DNA from: Paraburkholderia sp. CNPSo 3274
GTDB lineage: Bacteria; Pseudomonadota; Gammaproteobacteria; Burkholderiales; Burkholderiaceae
DNA: 64,000 bases
Assembly: GCF_024206475.1 (NCBI RefSeq)
Contig: NZ_JAMBPR010000042.1
Location: 17,064-81,063 of the forward strand
Direction: 5' to 3'
The translations under genes were made by a program, and so were the position numbers. The first letter of the stretch is position 1. The number at the start of each line of letters is the position of its first letter. This document shows positions 61,798 to 64,000 of the stretch, piece after piece. The notes beneath the pieces were generated by a model. The model was given only the letters and a program-made list of their open reading frames with translations, was not told the origin of the DNA and made no database searches.

Positions 61798-63000
61798 GTG
61801 GAAATCTGGATGACACAGGAGGAGGCCTGCCACGCGCTGGGCGTGCGCAAGCAGACCTTGTATGCGTATGTGAGCCGCGGGCGTATCGAAGTCCGCTGGG
61901 ATCCGGAGCATGCAAGCCGCAAGCTGTACCGCGGGTCGGATATCGCGGCGCTCAGAAAGAAGCGCGAACTCGGCCGCGCCCACAAGAGCATCGCGGCGAG
62001 CACGATGGCGTGGGGCGAGCCCATCATCAACACGCGCATTTCCACGATCGCACGGGGGCGGCTTTACTACCGCGGTCACGATGCGATCGAACTCGCGAGC
62101 CGGGCGACGCTCGAAGAGGTGGCTCGATGTCTATGGGAAGCGGGCGTTGCGCCGGTCTTTCCCACCTTCCACGACGACGTGAGCGTACCCGAGGGCGCGC
62201 CGCCGCGCGCGCGGGTGTATGCGTCGATCGCGCTAGCCGCGGCGCAACCGTGTTCGAGCGGCGCGCTCGACGTTGCACGGTTGAACGAGGAAGCGGCCCG
62301 CCTCGTGGACCGCTTCGCGAGCGCCTTCGTCGGGCCAGGCGATATTGGCCGCTTCGGCGAAAGCGGCGCGCTGCATTCGCGTCTTGCGCGTGCTTGGCGG
62401 TGCGAAGCGCAGGCGGACTTGATGCGGCGCGCGCTCGCGTTGCTTGCGGACCAGGAGCTGACGACATCGGCGTTTGCGGCACGCGTGGCTGCATCGACAG
62501 GTGCGTCGCTCGGCTCGTGCATGCTGGCGGGCCTCGCCGCGTTCGCTGGGCCCTTGCACGGAGACGCCGCACTGCGCGTGCAGGCGCTGCTCGGTCATGT
62601 GCGCGAGATGGGTGTGGCTGCGGCGGTCGAGCGCTGGCTGAAGGCGAACGGGCCGCTGCCCGGTTTCGGTCACGAGTTGTACCCGCAAGGCGACCCGCGC
62701 GTGGCGGACCTGCTCGCGGCGTTCGATGTGCCGGACGAGGTGCGCGCGCTGATCGAGTACGTTCGCGTATCGCGCGGTCTCGCGCCGACGATCGACATCG
62801 CGCTCACCGCGCTTGCCAGCGATTGCCGCTTGCCGGAAGACGCTGTGTTCGCGCTATTCGCCATTGGGCGCAGCGTGGGCTGGATGGCGCACGCCATCGA
62901 GCAGATGACCAGCGGCACCCTGCTGCGGCCGCGGGCCAACTATATCGGACCTGTTGGCGCGGGTGCCACGCGAGGCGCCGGGAATCATCAGGAGTATTGA
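61798..63000 (+). CDS. Citrate synthase-family protein with N-terminal HTH
   Basis: The 400-residue product joins a MerR/excisionase-like HTH (residues 5-55: TQEEACHALGVRKQTLYAYV, SRKLYRGSDIAALRKKR) to a citrate synthase fold. Catalytic residues are kept: His254 (GPLHGDA), His292 (GFGHELYPQGDPR) and Asp333 (TIDIAL), plus GRSVGWMAHAIEQ. The usual ADHELN is ADQELT here, so one substrate-binding His is replaced by Gln219. The start may be GTG 61798 or ATG 61810. The substrate may not be oxaloacetate. It is divergent from the broken permease and convergent with the hydrolase gene. Confidence 0.87.
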   Translation: MEIWMTQEEACHALGVRKQTLYAYVSRGRIEVRWDPEHASRKLYRGSDIAALRKKRELGRAHKSIAASTMAWGEPIINTRISTIARGRLYYRGHDAIELASRATLEEVARCLWEAGVAPVFPTFHDDVSVPEGAPPRARVYASIALAAAQPCSSGALDVARLNEEAARLVDRFASAFVGPGDIGRFGESGALHSRLARAWRCEAQADLMRRALALLADQELTTSAFAARVAASTGASLGSCMLAGLAAFAGPLHGDAALRVQALLGHVREMGVAAAVERWLKANGPLPGFGHELYPQGDPRVADLLAAFDVPDEVRALIEYVRVSRGLAPTIDIALTALASDCRLPEDAVFALFAIGRSVGWMAHAIEQMTSGTLLRPRANYIGPVGAGATRGAGNHQEY

Positions 63001-63008
63001 CGACTACA

Positions 63009-63043
63009 CAAGCGGTCGCGTCCATGCCCGGCGCGGCCGCTTG
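63009..63043. terminator. Shared hairpin between convergent genes
   Basis: CAAGCGG pairs with CCGCTTG, extended by a G-U pair and CGCG/CGCG around an 11-base loop. It lies between the convergent citrate synthase-like and SGNH hydrolase genes; no long T-run. Confidence 0.45.
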
Positions 63044-63053
63044 AATCCAGCAC

Positions 63054-63998
63054 TCAATGACCCAGCCCGCTCGCGGCGATCTGCTGCTCGACGTACTGCG
63101 CGAACAGCGAATGCGTGTGCGTGGTCGGGTGAAGGTCGTCGGCGAACATATAGGTCTGGTCGGCGTTGGCCGCGACGTAGGTGGCGGGCGAGCAGAGCAG
63201 CGAGGTGTTGTCCGGCGTTTTCGAAGGGTCGCACGCCTGGGCCGTGTTGGACACGGTAAATCCGCTCGCCTGGAAGTTCGCGACGAGCTGCGTGATCCAG
63301 GTGTATGAATCGACTTCGATGACCTTGCCTTGCAGGCCATCCGTCTGCAACGCGCCGTTCAATGTCGAGTTGAAGAACTGCGATAGCTGGGTCAGGTTCG
63401 CGCCGCCGTCGGCTGAGGTGATTCCCTTGGGCGAGAGACCGATGTTCGGCACGTTGATCACCACGACATGCGTGGCGCCCGCCTGCACGATCTGCCCGAC
63501 GATTTGTGCGAGCGTCGTGGCGGCAGTCTGCACGACCGCATTGGCCGTTGGCGGGTTGCCGGCGCGCAGCACGTCGTTCGCGCCTGCCCAGACCAGCACG
63601 AGCTGGCCGGAGTTGAAGCTGCCGTGAGCGGAGATATAGCTCGAAACCTGCTGATTGACCGGCATTTCGATGTTGCCGATCACGTCCGAGAGGAAGTCGT
63701 ACTGATTGGCCGGCGTGGCGACCGTCGAGCCGCCCTCCGCGTAGCCGAAGCCGCCTTGCGCGCTCAGCTTGTGATCGAGACCGACGGTGTACGCGGCGCT
63801 CAGGCTGTCCCCATAATATTGCGCGACATCCTGCGACCAGACCTGACCGGGGTTGGTCGTGAACCGCCCGCCGCCCACGGCGCCCGCAAGCGGCGCGAAG
63901 GTTCCGACATCGGAAAGGCTGTCGCCGAACGACACGACCTGCAGCTTGACGCCGCCCGCCGGCGTGCTGGTGCCGCTGCTCGAGCCGCCGCCTCCTCC
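63054..63998 (-). CDS. SGNH/GDSL hydrolase (N-terminus beyond the window)
   Basis: The frame is open to the window edge. From there it reads a Gly/Ser-rich linker (GGGGGSSSGTSTPAGG) and then VKLQVVSFGDSLSDVGTF, the GDSL block with the nucleophile Ser. Later blocks are WAGANDVLRAG (block III) and FADDLHPTTHTHSLF with the catalytic Asp/His. A linker of this kind usually follows a lipoprotein signal, so an outer-membrane lipid-anchored esterase or lipase is likely. The missing part should be about 30-60 residues. Confidence 0.87.
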   Translation of the reverse strand, partial: GGGGGSSSGTSTPAGGVKLQVVSFGDSLSDVGTFAPLAGAVGGGRFTTNPGQVWSQDVAQYYGDSLSAAYTVGLDHKLSAQGGFGYAEGGSTVATPANQYDFLSDVIGNIEMPVNQQVSSYISAHGSFNSGQLVLVWAGANDVLRAGNPPTANAVVQTAATTLAQIVGQIVQAGATHVVVINVPNIGLSPKGITSADGGANLTQLSQFFNSTLNGALQTDGLQGKVIEVDSYTWITQLVANFQASGFTVSNTAQACDPSKTPDNTSLLCSPATYVAANADQTYMFADDLHPTTHTHSLFAQYVEQQIAASGLGH

Positions 63999-64000
63999 GC

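Noticed and set aside
1..64000. rRNA, tRNA, CRISPR arrays, insertion sequences, prophage genes
   Set aside because: I looked for clover-leaf-like stretches, regular repeats with spacers, transposases with terminal repeats and phage structural genes and saw none.

Overview
The window is a high-GC, gene-dense chromosomal or megaplasmid segment of a betaproteobacterium of the Burkholderia sensu lato group (Paraburkholderia, Caballeronia or Burkholderia). Signs are the strong GC third-position bias, OpcP-type trimeric porins starting AQSSVTLYG, a monomeric NADP isocitrate dehydrogenase, a dgdR-dgdA pair closely matching what I remember of the B. cepacia enzyme, and many LysR, IclR and MFS genes. 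I see no rRNA, tRNA, CRISPR array, insertion sequence or prophage.

Layout. 1-9.9 kb: the 3' part of an assimilatory nitrate reductase fused to a CysJ-like diflavin reductase, a CynR-like LysR regulator, a phosphoesterase (phospholipase C superfamily), ilvD with a clear terminator, and a DUF535/VirK gene in a more AT-rich patch. 10-14.3 kb: icd (minus strand), a MarR regulator with a small membrane protein, and a chloroperoxidase-like hydrolase. 14.5-22 kb: a LysR regulator diverging from a fluoroacetate-type dehalogenase, a leuC/leuD-type isomerase pair and an MFS permease, then SotB-like and hydroxypyruvate isomerase-like genes. 22-27.5 kb: a TctDE-like two-component system diverging from an orphan substrate-binding protein and an MFS permease, then a small lipoprotein and a small minus-strand gene.

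27.5-49.2 kb is the most unusual part. An IclR regulator and a divergent porin are followed by a compact 14-gene plus-strand operon (30.1-43.6 kb): Rieske ferredoxin, recombinase-like small protein, Rieske oxygenase, SDR, cupin, alpha/beta hydrolase, second IclR, second SDR, TPP enzyme, aspartate dehydrogenase, aldehyde dehydrogenase, extradiol dioxygenase, ferredoxin reductase and MFS permease. A terminator follows. Then comes a molybdenum hydroxylase (IorAB type) with its cytochrome c, a second porin and an AraC regulator. A shared palindrome, GTTCC-N6-GGAAC, lies in front of the first porin, the 14-gene operon and the molybdenum hydroxylase, which ties the three units into one probable regulon. 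Together they encode uptake, molybdenum- and Rieske-type hydroxylation, ring cleavage and nitrogen handling for an unidentified, possibly N-containing aromatic compound.

49.2-54.3 kb: dgdR/dgdA (2,2-dialkylglycine decarboxylase), an Lrp/LysE pair, a ChaC-like gamma-glutamylcyclotransferase and a ParE/Phd-type toxin-antitoxin pair. 54.4-61.6 kb: a sugar-acid locus with an IlvD/Edd dehydratase, RraA-like protein, MFS permease and LacI regulator, with two identical inverted operators before the dehydratase. It is followed by two broken genes: a D-2-hydroxyacid dehydrogenase with a one-base frameshift and an MFS permease with an internal deletion. 61.8-64 kb: an HTH-citrate synthase fusion and the 3' part of an SGNH hydrolase. 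Starts were chosen from Shine-Dalgarno spacing and family N-termini. All functional calls come from reading the sequence; no database search was made.
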